This document shows positions 20,139 through 30,294 of a DNA stretch of 64,000 bases, in pieces. The DNA is taken from contig JAIVFJ010000268.1 in NCBI GenBank assembly GCA_025765615.1, positions 7,501 to 71,500 on the forward strand. The letters run 5' to 3'. Source of the DNA: Zopfochytrium polystomum (Eukaryota > Chytridiomycota > Chytridiomycetes > Chytridiales > Chytridiaceae). A program made the translations under genes and the position numbers. Under the pieces are notes generated by a model, which ran no database searches, was not told the origin of the DNA, and saw nothing but the letters and a program-made list of their open reading frames with translations. How positions within the stretch are numbered: the first letter of the stretch is position 1; every line of letters begins with the position of its first letter.

Positions 20139-20990
20139 CAGTAATCTGCGTTTCCTCCCTTTGTTGCAAAGACTGCTGCAATCCTCCTGGGCACACCTTC
20201 AACCAAATTTTTGCACATTTTGGCCGGGAAATTCCTCCATTCATTCCGGATTCATTCGTGAAGCTCCAAGTTTGACTTTGGTGCAGTTTCATAGGAATTG
20301 AGCCTCTGCTTCAAGATATTCGAAGCGTGCTCAATTGGATTGATGTCAGGAGACAGAGAGGGCCATTGCAAAAGCAAAATCCATTGCTGTTGAGCCATTC
20401 TTTGAGTATTTGGAAGTATGCTTAGGGTCGTTGTCCTGCTGGAATATAACATCCTGCGCTTTGAGTCCGTGTTCGTTGAGACTAGGGATGAGATTGTTCT
20501 CCAAAATCATCATGTATTGCTCAGAGTTCATTGTGCCTTCCATAAAAGCGAACTACAAGACACCAGACCACGTAATGGCGCCCCAAACCATTTAAGATCC
20601 GCTGCCAAACTTTTTCGTTGGTTGAATGTGATGATCTTGAAGTGGCGTTCCAGGAATTCTCCAAGCATACTTCATGCTGTCTGATCCCTCCATATTGATC
20701 TGACCAAATGACGCTCTTAAAGTCCTCAACTGTCCAGTTTTGATATTGAAGGGGAAACTTGAGCTGTGAAAGCTCCGCAGCAATAGCATAAACTCCAGTA
20801 AACTGCACAGGACTGTCTGACCATGAGTCGAATATGTCGAATATGTAAGTGCAAACTTTGTTGGAAGAGTTTGGGCAATAGATTGTTGCGCCTCTGCAAC
20901 AGTCAAATGTAGATACCTTATGAAACTGTTGTGGGAGGGAGGAGGGAGGTTTGTTTACTTGCGTGTTGTTGCCTTGCTGCAAATTCCGAA
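20139..20990 (-). pseudogene. Tc1-type transposase relic (DD34E)
   Basis: Leftward frames shifted against each other together give the Tc1 catalytic domain. NWTVEDFKSVIWSD (about 20,740-20,700) holds the first Asp. Then come KKFGSGS, MVWGAITWSGV, YMMILENNLIPSLNEHG, and IFQQDNDPKHTSK (second Asp, about 20,450-20,410). Next are WPSLSPDINPIEH (Glu, about 20,365-20,327) and LKQRLNSYET, ending in PRRIAAVF with a final Asn-Ala-Asp-Tyr before the stop at 20,139. Tc1 ends typically in this way. The N-terminal helix-turn-helix region is not recognisable. At least two frameshifts make it dead. Confidence 0.75.
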
Positions 20991-21391
20991 GTCAAGGTTG
21001 TCCAAAGCGACCCAATCAAGCCAACCCTATATTACTTGCCTGACGATAAGTGTTAGCAAAACAGTTTTAAAATGGCTCAGAGAGACAATCAAAACATTTG
21101 TTGAAGCTTCAGTCATTTTGTTATGTCAATGGGATTTTACAATTTTTTTGCTGGGTCGGTGGGTGGAGGGTAGTGGAGGGTGGGGTCTGGGTTGGGGGTG
21201 TTGTCTGTCGCAGCAATTAATATTGCTTTCAAAACAAACCAGCCCTGGTGTTGAAGTTGCAGTGTAGAAGGCGACGTCGTTGCAAGAAGGTGGAAGGGTT
21301 GAGGCTGCAAAGCGAAGCAAGTGGCTGAGAGGTAGAAAGAAAGAAAGGATACAACTGAGGTTTGAATCAAGGACAACGGCAAGTGGGCAAA

Positions 21392-21801
21392 GTAAACAGT
21401 CTACTCTGAGTAAGTGAGTGGAAGGAGTGAATGAAGTGGAGATGTGTTTGTGGGTGGTCCTTCTCCCCAACTTGGAGAGAAAGAGAAAAAACTCTGTTAT
21501 GAATAATTGATACATAATGGTGATATGCACGCTATAATAGTTGCTAGGAAAGCGTGACCGGCACAGGGTAAAAACTTCTCCTATATTATCTGCTTGAGCA
21601 GAGGAGGAGGAAAACTGTTGACACCAGGTTTCTGTTCCACTTAATACTTGGAGTATTTGTCAACAGTGCAAGCCAGTGCCCAGGTCTGCATTGGCAGTGG
21701 CTTGCTCTCCCATGGGCATTGTGAGAACGATAACTGACAGTCACAATAGGTTTGGGTCCGTCTTGTGCCTCTTGCTGCTAATCAGTCAGTTCTGCCTAAC
21801 A
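21392..21801. repeat. Dispersed repeat with TGTTAGGC end, copy 2 (inverted)
   Basis: Reverse complement of 12,842-13,252. Read in reverse it starts TGTTAGGCAGAACTGACTGA and ends at GTTTAC, after which the two copies diverge. The preceding 21,000-21,390 stretch holds no supported gene. Confidence 0.75.
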
Positions 21802-21988
21802 CAACGTGAGCTTGTTTTAGACAGGGACTGGCAGATTGGAGTGAGAGTGTTTTTTTTTCAGTAAGAAAACTCTGCCAATTTATACTCCTGCTGGGATGTT
21901 GACCAGTTTTCCTGTTTTGCCTATCTGAACAAGTTGCAAACTGCTTCAGACAGGACTTTGCTCTGGGGAGATGTTGTAAACCCCTTCC

Positions 21989-22250
21989 ACACAGAGGGAG
22001 GGTGACTTGAAATATTCAAAGCATTTCAAATCAACCAAGCTCTGTGTGGAGCCCTGTGTGCAAGCAACTGGTCTCCCCACAGAGAGGGAAAATGATTTGA
22101 AATCTTCAGAAGCATTTCAACCAAGGTCTGTCCTGAGGTCTGTGTGCAGTGACCAGTGTTCCCACAGAGGAAAGATGATATGAAATCATCACGAGCATTT
22201 CAAATCAACGAGTGGGTGTCCCGAGGCCTGGACAGAGGTCTCTGCACAGC
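21989..22250. repeat. Three imperfect tandem repeats of about 87 bp
   Basis: Units begin CACAGAG at 21,989, 22,078 and 22,163. Each has a GAAA-rich start, then TTGAAAT or ATGAAAT, then AGCATTTCAA, then a CTGTGTG-type end. The core ATTTCAAATCA is partly palindromic with TTTGAAAT. No coding potential is seen. Confidence 0.65.
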
Positions 22251-22489
22251 AGACAAATGGTGTTGCACGCAGAGACAAAAGGCAGCTGACGTGGAGCTGC
22301 TGTGAGCTGCCCTGGTTCGACATTGGTTCAGACAAAGTCAGATGGTCTGTCAGGCACACCATCCCTATGTATTCAAGCAACCCCTGGCACAACTGAAACT
22401 GTGAAGACAAAGTAGTAAAAGTGTTCTCAATAGAAAAGACAGCTTAGCCACAAATACACTTTGATAAGGCCTCAGAAACTGAAGAACCA

Positions 22490-22590
22490 GGAGTAATAAT
22501 AGGGGTCCTGATCCTTGCAGTTTTATGACAGGTACACTTGTTGGCAAATGAAATCGCTAGACTTTATGACTGAGTCCTGACAAAGAGCGC
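22490..22590. repeat. Fragment of the 855-bp element's right end
   Basis: The phrases AGGGGTCCTGATCCTTG, TTTTATGACAGGTACACTTG and CGCTAGACTTTATGACTGAG match 18,897-18,975 with substitutions. The terminal GTCTCACA is absent. It lies about 90 bp left of the two-gene Tc1/mariner element. Confidence 0.6.
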
Positions 22591-22681
22591 TCTGCTTGGT
22601 TGCTTGGTGAGTCATCAGATCACCTGTATTAAATTTTTAGGGAAAGAAATTTGCGCCGTTCAGAAGACAACGAATCAATTA

Positions 22682-22881
22682 CAGCCGTTTACCGAATTCC
22701 TTATTTGGTAGCGGAATTTCGATGCATTTGCATCGAAATTGCAGTGCAAACCTATCGAAATTCCACTGCGACTGCAGTGCTGTTGCAGTGCAGCTGCATC
22801 AAAATTCACCGCAAGGTCTTGCGTCATTGCCTTGGCGGCTGGCCGCAAACCAATCAGGAAGGCTCTTTCTTCTTTTGGCAA
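22682..22881. repeat. Left terminal inverted repeat, 200 bp
   Basis: Mirrors 25,523-25,724. It contains internal palindromes (AATTTCGATGCA/TGCATCGAAATT) and repeated GCAGTG phrases, possible transposase-binding sites. Confidence 0.9.
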
Positions 22882-22944
22882 TGGACATCCTCCCATCATT
22901 ATCCTTCCGTCACCCCCGACTTCTTCCTTCCCCCCTCCAACACA

Positions 22945-23958
22945 ATGCGTGGCCGACATATTAGCAATCAAATTCGAGAGCTTGTGTACGACTGCTTCTA
23001 TGGGCCAGTCGCACAAACAGTACACCAGCTTGCAGGCACTTACCAAATCAGCATCCAGTCAGTGAGAAAGATTCTGGCCACGTACGAGAGATGGGGCACG
23101 CACACTCCTCCCTGTGGCGTTGGGCGTGGTCGCCCAATGTCACTCTCGCGCAACGATTTGGACTTCATTGAAGATCTCCTTTTGGAAAACTCCCAGATGC
23201 ATCAGGATGAGATCGCTGGCAGGCTGAGCGAACGACTGGATCTGGCAGTGTCACCAAAGGTGGTCCACTCCGCATTGAAGTTCCTTGGAATTACAAGGAA
23301 AAAGGTTCGTGGCGAACCTATCATCTCTTCCTCCCCTCTCTCAAGTCTTCCACCAAAGCTCTCTGTCTCCTTCATCCAGAGGTCGGAGGTTGCGATTGCT
23401 GCGTTTCGCCAACTGATGGAAGAGGAGCTCGTTGCAAGCGACTGTGTTTTTGTTGATGAAACCCGCGTCGATGACAAGAGCTTCAGCCGTTGGTACGGTT
23501 ATTCCAGGGCGGGCCGGCGAGCTGCAGTTCGCCAGACAGGAATCCGCGGACAAAGCACGACCCTGATAGCGGCATTGGGCGCAACAGGAATCCGTGCCAA
23601 GTGCACAGTGGACGGATCTGCAACTGCGGACATATTTGTCGACTTTCTGGTGAACGTACTCCTTCCGAAAATGGAGGAAGGTGAAGTTCTCATTCTGGAT
23701 AATGCGAGAATCCATCATGATCGTCGTGTGGGCGAGGCATGCGAAGAATACGGTGTGCGCTTGATCTACCTCCCCGCTTACTGCCCATTCCTCAATCCGA
23801 TTGAAGAGGCTTTCTCAGTCATCAAGGCCGAGTTCCGTCGAATGGAAGGCCACCTTCACAACCTTTTTCAACGACACGATCTTATTTTGATGGTTTGCGA
23901 TATCATAACAAGAAGAAAGGCAGTTGGCTTTATTCGCCACGCTGGCTACACCCAATAA
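22945..23958 (+). CDS. IS630/Tc1-mariner superfamily transposase
   Basis: 337 residues from the ATG at 22,945; the frame is open further upstream only through the inverted repeat. The N-terminal HTH region is HISNQIRELVYDCFYG, then QISIQSVRKILATYERWG, followed by a GRGRP AT-hook-like linker (GVGRGRPMSLS) and a second HTH (LLENSQMHQDEIAGRLSER). The catalytic core has DCVFVDETRVDDK (first Asp), EVLILDNARIHH (second Asp) and YLPAYCPFLNPIEEAFS (Glu, 34-35 residues after the second Asp). The family excises and inserts at TA. A stretch at 23,305-23,379 (GTTCGT...CATCCAG, 75 bp) could be an in-frame intron, because its residues (ISSSPLSSLPPK) look unlike the family. The frame is intact with or without it. 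Confidence 0.88.
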   Translation: MRGRHISNQIRELVYDCFYGPVAQTVHQLAGTYQISIQSVRKILATYERWGTHTPPCGVGRGRPMSLSRNDLDFIEDLLLENSQMHQDEIAGRLSERLDLAVSPKVVHSALKFLGITRKKVRGEPIISSSPLSSLPPKLSVSFIQRSEVAIAAFRQLMEEELVASDCVFVDETRVDDKSFSRWYGYSRAGRRAAVRQTGIRGQSTTLIAALGATGIRAKCTVDGSATADIFVDFLVNVLLPKMEEGEVLILDNARIHHDRRVGEACEEYGVRLIYLPAYCPFLNPIEEAFSVIKAEFRRMEGHLHNLFQRHDLILMVCDIITRRKAVGFIRHAGYTQ

Positions 23959-23965
23959 ACTTGTT

Positions 23966-25508
23966 TCAACTTCCGTTCAAGGCCATCTGAGCTGCGTAGC
24001 CCAAGGGGAGTCCAATCCTCAGCAGCCTGTCCAGATTGATGAACTTCAACGCGACAATGTCGATGCACTGCCTTTGAAGCACGCCCAGGATCGCCGCTTG
24101 ATGTGGGATTGGGGTGATCTCGCCAACAAGAGCCTCAATTGAAGTAGCAGCACTGTTCGGAGCAGCACGAGCAGATCCACCTCCGTAAAAGGCCATGCGC
24201 ACAGCATAGCCCATGGGAACGCCGATAGACTCCAGCCTGTCAGAACTGATGAACTTCAGCGACTCCACGCCAACAAAGTTGCTCCTCAAAGCGGTCAAGC
24301 ACCGTTCTTGATCTCGGGCAGGGACTATCTCGCCAACAAGAGCATCAATTGACGTATGTAACGGAGCGTGGGGAGCGGTGGCAGTTGCAGGGCCAGAGCG
24401 TGCGATAGCACCCAGTCCAGCCCCACCCAAACTGATCGCTCCTCCCTGTGGCTGCACGATGTTGTGTATCTTAGCGACAAGTTTGTCCAGCCCCTCGAAG
24501 TTAAGATGGACTTGTGGGCCAGGAATAGCCGCTGCAGAACGGTTCGGCTCAGGTGGTGACCTCTGGCCAGCTCGCTTCTGGTGGGTGCGATGGAAAAGAT
24601 GGTGTGCTGGAGCAGTGCGAAGAGTGGCGCCACATTCTTGCCTGATCTGATTCGTGTTAGAGCTTTCCCTGGAGGCGTGATCGCGACCACTTACAATCAT
24701 TACTGCCCAGGTTGTGACCATTGGGTGGGTGGGTGCACTTGATGGTACCGCCGTTCTCTGAAACATAAGTGAATCCTTCACGCGCATCGACATCACCCCC
24801 GTGACAAACATAGAGATCTTCCACAGTCTGACGAAGTTCAGCCGAATCCATCTCAACCTCGGTCGACTGTCGACGATTCTCCTCATCCGATGAATCATCC
24901 CCGACATGGGTTTGAGATGCACTCTGGGTAGCTGTCTCCGATCGCCCACGCGTGGGCTGGGAAAGTGTCCTGTGTGGGGGACGGACAGCTGGGGTTCGAG
25001 ACGCAGTTCTGGAGTATCCAGCAGCCGCTGCTGCTGTTCTGACCTTCTTCTTTTTGGTGGAGGTAGAGAGGGGATGGGAATAGGTAGAATGGGTGACGAA
25101 TTTCAACTTCCAATGTTTTGCTGTTAGCCTGCTGGCGCAAACGGCTTTACGAAACGCGGTCAGATCGCATGGCTCTTGCAGTCGGCGGTCACGCTGGGTG
25201 GCTGGGTCACGGGGGTGCCGATATCCCAGACCCCTTATCTTTCTGGCATTCAATCTCTCACTGCCAAATGCAGCCTCAATTGCATTCTTGACGTCGTCAA
25301 TAGTTGCTGTTTTCACGTCTGCAATCTGAATCTGAAGTTGCTCCGCTTTACCAAACAGTGGGGTGTATATAGCTGTGAAGGTCTCTCCACGGCTTGGACC
25401 AATCGGAAGAAAGTCGTCGCTTTCTTCTCTGCTGGGGGAGCTAGTGCTGGCGTTGCTGTCCTCCAGCTTGTCCTCCAGCTCGTCCTCCAGCTCGTCGTCA
25501 CTTGTCAT
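23966..25508 (-). CDS. Partner protein of the Tc1/mariner-like element, with two C-terminal SAM-like repeats
   Basis: Two exons, 25,508-24,695 and 24,606-23,966, are joined across an 88-bp intron (donor GTAAGT, branch-like CTAAC, acceptor CTCCAG); phases fit and give 484 residues. The start is acidic (ELEDELEDKLED). A globular N-terminal region (about 25,400-25,080; FTAIYTPLFG, then ADVKTATIDDVKNAIEAAFG) could be a ubiquitin/PB1-like fold, but this is weak. A basic Ser/Thr-rich linker follows. Around the splice junction, Cys and His residues (KCTHPPNGHNLGSNDC, then HHLFHRTH) suggest a zinc finger. The C-terminus has two copies of a helical domain of about 57 residues: LVGEIVP...LKFISSDRLESIGVPMGYAVRMA (about 24,350-24,180) and LVGEITP...LKFINLDRLLRIGLPLGYAAQMA (about 24,145-23,970). 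The 'L..IG...G...' ending is SAM-like. Its role in transposition is unknown. Confidence 0.68.
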
Positions 25509-25522
25509 CTGACGAAGGGCAC

Positions 25523-25724
25523 TTGCCAAAAGAAGAAAGAGCCTTCCTGATTGGTTTGCGGCCTGCCGCCAAGGCAATGACGCAAGACCTTGCAGTGAAA
25601 TTTCGATGCAGCTGCACTGCAACAGCACTGCAGTCGCAGTGGAATTTCGATAGGTTTGCACTGCAATTTCGATGCAAATGCATCGAAATTCCGCTACCAA
25701 AATAAGGAATTCGGTAAACGGCTG
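25523..25724. repeat. Right terminal inverted repeat, about 202 bp
   Basis: Reverse complement of 22,682-22,881 with a few substitutions and one inserted base. It begins 14 bp upstream of the partner gene's ATG and so may also hold its promoter. Confidence 0.9.
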
Positions 25725-25726
25725 TA

Positions 25727-26301
25727 ATGCGCCTCCTTCGAAAAAGCGCCATTGCTCGCATCGCTCTTCAAGCAATCACTCGCGATTCCTCCTATGTAAG
25801 GGCCTACTTTTTGATATGAAGTCGAATTTGCGCGCTGGCGAATCGATGCACTATGCAGTAAGTCGTCTCTGGAGCGATTAGAAACATTTTCGTGTGCTTG
25901 TTCACAGAAATATAGCGAATTTCTTTGTTTAACTACGCTTTTTGGGACAATCAAACAGATATTTTGAGAAAATAAATCGCCACATTTGTTACTCAGTTGA
26001 CCTCAGACCCAGCAGCACCGGTTTCACCGTTTCAGCCTTCTTGGTTTGTGAGGGATGAATTTAAGACGTATTTTGGGGACTGCGTAAGACAAAAAAATGT
26101 TCTTTTCGTTGTCCACTGCGCGCTCCACGCCTTGCTCCGCGCTGCAGCCCATTAATATATATCACTCAGCTTTTAAAACTGTGTACTTATCATTTGTTAG
26201 GCATTCGCATAAATACGCAAAGCGCAGCTTATCAACTGCGCTTAATTGTGGCGTTCGGCCTCGTGACTTTCTTTCGCGAGTGAAGAGCAAACGAGCGAAC
26301 G
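25727..26301. other. Spacer upstream of the pectinesterase gene
   Basis: AT-rich DNA with no supported gene. Motifs such as TTAATATATAT near 26,150 could serve as a promoter of the rightward pectinesterase gene, but none is decisive. Confidence 0.4.
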
Positions 26302-27850
26302 ATGGAACGTGGGAAGGGGCGAGCCGATCTTATTCTTCTCAGTTCAACAGCACGAATGCGTTCCTCCCCGCCCACCAGCAGCAGCAGACGTTCCGTCCGC
26401 GCGCCGCTGCAGCAGCAGCTCGCCGTGGCGGCGGCGGCGGTGGCGGCAGCCACGATGTGGACGACCCCCACAGCCCCCGTCGCCGCGGCGCCTTCGCCGC
26501 GCCTGGCCGCCCCGCCCGGCTGCATCTCAGTGTGCGCGGGCTCCTGCAACTACACAACGCTCGCCGCCGCCGTCGCCTCCCTCGGCTCCTCCGGCCCGCG
26601 CCGCTGCATCTTCCTCGCAGCTGGCACCTACGCCGAGCAGATCCGCCTGACCTACAGGGGCGGCCTCACCGTGTACGGCGAAACCCCAGACCCGTCGACC
26701 TACCTCAACAACACGGTCCGCCTCGCCAGCGCCGTGAATTCGACCTTTGCCGGCTCGCTCGACGCCAGCTCCGCCGTGAACGTGGTCGCCGCGAACACGT
26801 CGTTTTACAACATTGACTTTGCAAACACGTTCGGCAAGGGAGCCAGGCCGTCGCCGTCACCGCGAACGCAAACTACCTGGGGTTCTACGGCTGTTCGTTT
26901 TCCGGCTACCAGGACACGCTCTATGCAAAAGCCGGGATCCAGCTCTATTCTCAGTGCTTTATTGAAGGTGCAGAGCGCTTCGCCGTGGGGGCACAACTCT
27001 TAAACCTAACCCATCCATATCAGGTGCCACGGACTACATATTCGGAGACGCCTCCGCCTGGTTCGAGCAATGCACCATCGCCAACGTCGCGCCGGGTGTG
27101 ATCACCGCCAACTCCCGCTCGCTCGACACCGACCCCAGCTGGTACGTGATCAACAACTCGACGGTCACCGCCTCCCCAAACGTCCAGCCCGGCACACCCT
27201 CCCTCGTAAGGGCCGTCAATCTTGGCAGGCCGTGGCGCATCCTCGCCCGCGTCATGTACCAGAACTCGCTCCTCACCGACGTCGTCAGCGTCAAAGGATA
27301 CACGAACCTCGCGACCAACGCCACACCGTAAGTTTCTTTATAAATTTTTACCCGTCATTTCGAATCAACCATTAAAAAAAAATCGCCTAGGATTTTCGAA
27401 GAGTTCAACAACCGCGGGCCTGGCGCCGACACCTCGGGCCGCGTCATGTACACTCCGTCCAACGCCTCCGTGCCCGTCGCCGCCGTGCTCGGCGCCGATC
27501 TGTCGTGGGTCGACCCGGCGTTCCTCGACGCCGCCGCTCCGCCGACCCCGAAGCCGACACCGACAGCGACCCTATCTCCGTCGTCGTCATCGTCGTCGCC
27601 CTCAGCGTCAAGTGACTCCACGACGGTGACGCCGCCGCCGCCGCTGCCGTCGGGGACAAGCAGCGACTCGGTGACGACGACGACGTGGATAAGCAGTTCG
27701 CCGTCCAGCAGCGCCGTGACGAGCCCCACGTCGCCGCCCGACAGCAGCCAGCAGCCGCCGCCGCCAGCCAGCACCGAGGCGCCAACGGAGACCACCTCCA
27801 CGGATTTGGCGGCTGCGACGACCACGACTGACGCGGGCGGCGACGCGTAA
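26302..27850 (+). pseudogene. Pectin methylesterase (CE8), one frame break
   Basis: Exons are 26,302-26,967, 27,024-27,327 and 27,391-27,850, with introns of 56 bp (GTGCAG...TATCAG, branch CTAAC) and 63 bp (GTAAGT...CCTAG). A second ATG at 26,356 precedes an Ala-rich signal-peptide-like stretch (LAVAAAAVAAAT). Family motifs in order: GTYAEQI (about 26,625), LTVYGETPDPSTYLNNTV, FYNIDFANTFGKG, GYQDTLYA (about 26,904-26,927), DYIFGD (27,032-27,049) and NLGRPWR (about 27,218-27,238). The catalytic Asp pair and Arg are present. The enzyme removes methyl esters from homogalacturonan in plant or algal walls, outside the cell. At about 26,838-26,841 one base is missing relative to the family, shifting the frame; this is a real mutation or a sequencing error. 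The C-terminal tail is Ser/Thr/Pro-rich (27,545-27,840). A donor GTAAGT at 27,847 and an acceptor TTCACAG at about 27,950 could add a further exon. Confidence 0.8.
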
Positions 27851-28100
27851 GTTGCGGAAAACGGTCCAGTGTGGGGGGGGGGGTACCGGGGGGTCGCGAG
27901 GGAGACGCCTCCAACATGTTATTCGCCGCCGCGCTCCCGGCCCCTTCACAGCGTGGAGAGATGGGTCGCTGATAGAGTTGTTTTTTTTTTACACGGCCGC
28001 GTTTCCTCATCCGGTTTGATTCGATCGATGCGTGCTGTGTAATACTATGAATGTTGGAGAAAAAGAAAGGGAAAAGAGAAACAGAATAAACACTGCCACT

Positions 28101-29741
28101 ATGGACTTGTCACTGGACGAGATCATTGCGCGCAACAGAGGCAGCAGCTGCGGGGACGGCGGCGGCGGCGGAGGCGGGCGTAATAGACGAGGGAGAGGAG
28201 GGCGAGGAGGCGGAGGCGGAGGAGGAGGAGGAGGAGGAGGAGGAGGAGGAGGAGGAGGCCGCCGGAGAGGGGCTGGCGGGCGTACCGCGCGATTCGATCC
28301 TCTCGCCTTTGACGACGACGACGCGGACACCGGCGAGGATCGCTTCGGCCGCCGCCTCCGTCGCGGCCGCCGCAACGACGAAGACGTCGATGACGACGAC
28401 GACCACGGTTACCGAAACGACTTTGACCGGCGCGGCGACGACCGCGGCGGCGGCGGCAGCGGCGCTGGCAGCAATATTCTCGATCGCCTCGGCAGCATCT
28501 TCGATCTGGCCGACGACGACGCCGACAACAGCAGCAGGAACGACAGATTCGATCGCGACGGCTACCCCGCGCGCGCTGCTGAGCGGAGGCCGCGCAGGCG
28601 CGGCGCGCCCAGACGCGCCCATGACACGCGACGCGGTGATGGCGATGGCGGCGGCGACGCTGATGGTGGTGCGCGGGACCGGGGCGCGGACGCGCCGCGG
28701 TGGTGGGACAGCGAGAGCGGAGTGGCTGGAGGCGCTTTGGCAACGCGGTTTCTTCCCGAGGAAGCTGAGCCCGTCGGCGTTCGCCTCACGAACCTGTCCG
28801 TCAAAGTAAGACTTTTTGCCCACAAACGCGCCTTTCGACTTTTTTCACGTTTCCGATTCCTAATGCTTCCGATCGCTCCTTTAACCAACTTACGAAATAC
28901 CTAGGTCTCCGAGTTCGACCTGGAAGACGCGTGCGCGCCGATTGGCCCCCTCCAGTGCCCGCCAGACCTCCGCTTCTTCGATATCCACGGCAACGTGGTC
29001 GATCCCGGAGACACGGCCGCCGCCGCCGCCTCGATGGAAGGCGACAACGCCGCCGCACTGTCTGGCGTCGCCGTCCTCACCTTCCGGAACCCCGCCGACG
29101 CTCGCGATGCCGTCGGCCAGTTCAACGGCGCGTCACTAGACGGCCGCACCGTCTACGCCGAGCTCACCACCGTCGACAACGGCGACGACAACGACGCTGC
29201 GGCCGCCGCGGCCGCCGCCGACGACAACGACGCCGGCGCAGCCCTCAAAGAGATTGCGCGCGCCGCTTCGCGCGCCGACGGCGGCGGCTTTGGCGTCTTT
29301 GCCCGCCTCGGACGCAAGCACTCCCTGCCGGCCGCCTCCGCCGTCGCCTCCGCCGTCGCCTCCGCCGGCACGGCCGCCACCGCTGACGGCGGGGACGTCT
29401 TCTCCCGCCTCGGCCCCGCCCCCGCCGTCAAGCTCGCCGCCGCCACCGCCGCCAGGCCGTCCCTGCAGTCCCTCGACGCACAGCTGGACGCTTACATGGC
29501 CGGCACCGGCGAGCCCGGCGACGACGACGACGCCGACCGCGACACGGCCGCACTCGCCGACGCCGCCCCGCTCGAACCCGCCGGCCTCGACGCCGACTCG
29601 CTCCGTCGCGCCGCTGCCCGCGTGCCCGTCTTGCGCGACTGGGACGCCCCGCCCGCCGCCACTGCCACCGACCCGTTCTACGGCTCTGGCATGGGCGGCG
29701 CTCCCGGCGGTAGAGCTATCCTGACCTACGACGACGTGTGA
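28101..29741 (+). CDS. ALYREF/Yra1-like mRNA export adaptor
   Basis: Two exons, 28,101-28,805 and 28,905-29,741, are joined in phase 0 across a 99-bp intron (GTAAGA...CCTAG), giving 513 residues. The N-terminus MDLSLDEIIARNR is the UAP56-binding motif of REF proteins. A long Gly/Arg region follows, encoded partly by a (GGA)n tract at 28,196-28,257, then Asp- and Arg-rich low complexity. The RRM straddles the intron: VRLTNLSVK | VSEFDLEDACAPIGPL, with VAVLTFRNPADARDAVGQFN and GASLDGRTVYAELTT. The C-terminal LDAQLDAYMAGTGEP is the second UAP56-binding motif. REF proteins bind spliced mRNA and hand it to the export receptor in the nucleus. The protein is about twice the usual size owing to low-complexity inserts, and the RRM has an insertion (DPGDTAAAAASMEGDN). 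Confidence 0.88.
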
Positions 29742-30134
29742 AAACAAGACAGAAGGGGAACGTGGGCGGGGGGGGGGGGAGAGTGGCGCGACGGAGGATG
29801 AGAGTTTTTCACAGGCTGAGGACGGGGTTTGAAAGTTTGGAGGAAAGGCGTCAGAAATGAAGGGTGATAAGCGAAGACTCTGCTGATCTCTTTGCACCTA
29901 TCACCCCCCCCCACCAAACTCACACGCAAGCGCAAAACACAAAGTCCATTGATCCACAACAATTCCACTCACAAAAAAAAGACAAAAACACGCCACCTTC
30001 CCTCGCCGTTTGCCCCCTTTCCCCCCCGACTTCTTTTATTCGGTTCGTTTTTTTCAGCACCTTCTTTTGTCGACTTTCTTTCGATTATTTGACGGTTTTT
30101 GAGATAAATTTATTTAGTCGGGGAGCATCATTCA

Positions 30135-30170
<36 letters not shown>

Positions 30171-30229
30171 CTTTTCGGGTTTGGGCGAAGTAGTGGTCTC
30201 TCCAAGCATTTTTTGGTCGGTTGTGCGTG

Positions 30230-30234
<5 letters not shown>

Positions 30235-30294
<60 letters not shown>

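Larger units (their letters stand above)
22682..25724. mobile_element. Two-gene Tc1/mariner (IS630-like) transposon with 200-bp inverted repeats
   Basis: The element is 3043 bp, flanked on both sides by TA (22,680-22,681 and 25,725-25,726), the target duplication expected for this superfamily. Terminal inverted repeats are 22,682-22,881 and 25,523-25,724, over 95% identical, starting CAGCCGTTTACCGAATTCC. Inside, a rightward transposase (22,945-23,958) and a leftward spliced gene (25,508-23,966) converge with seven bases between their stop codons. Both are open, so the element may be autonomous and recent. Confidence 0.88.
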
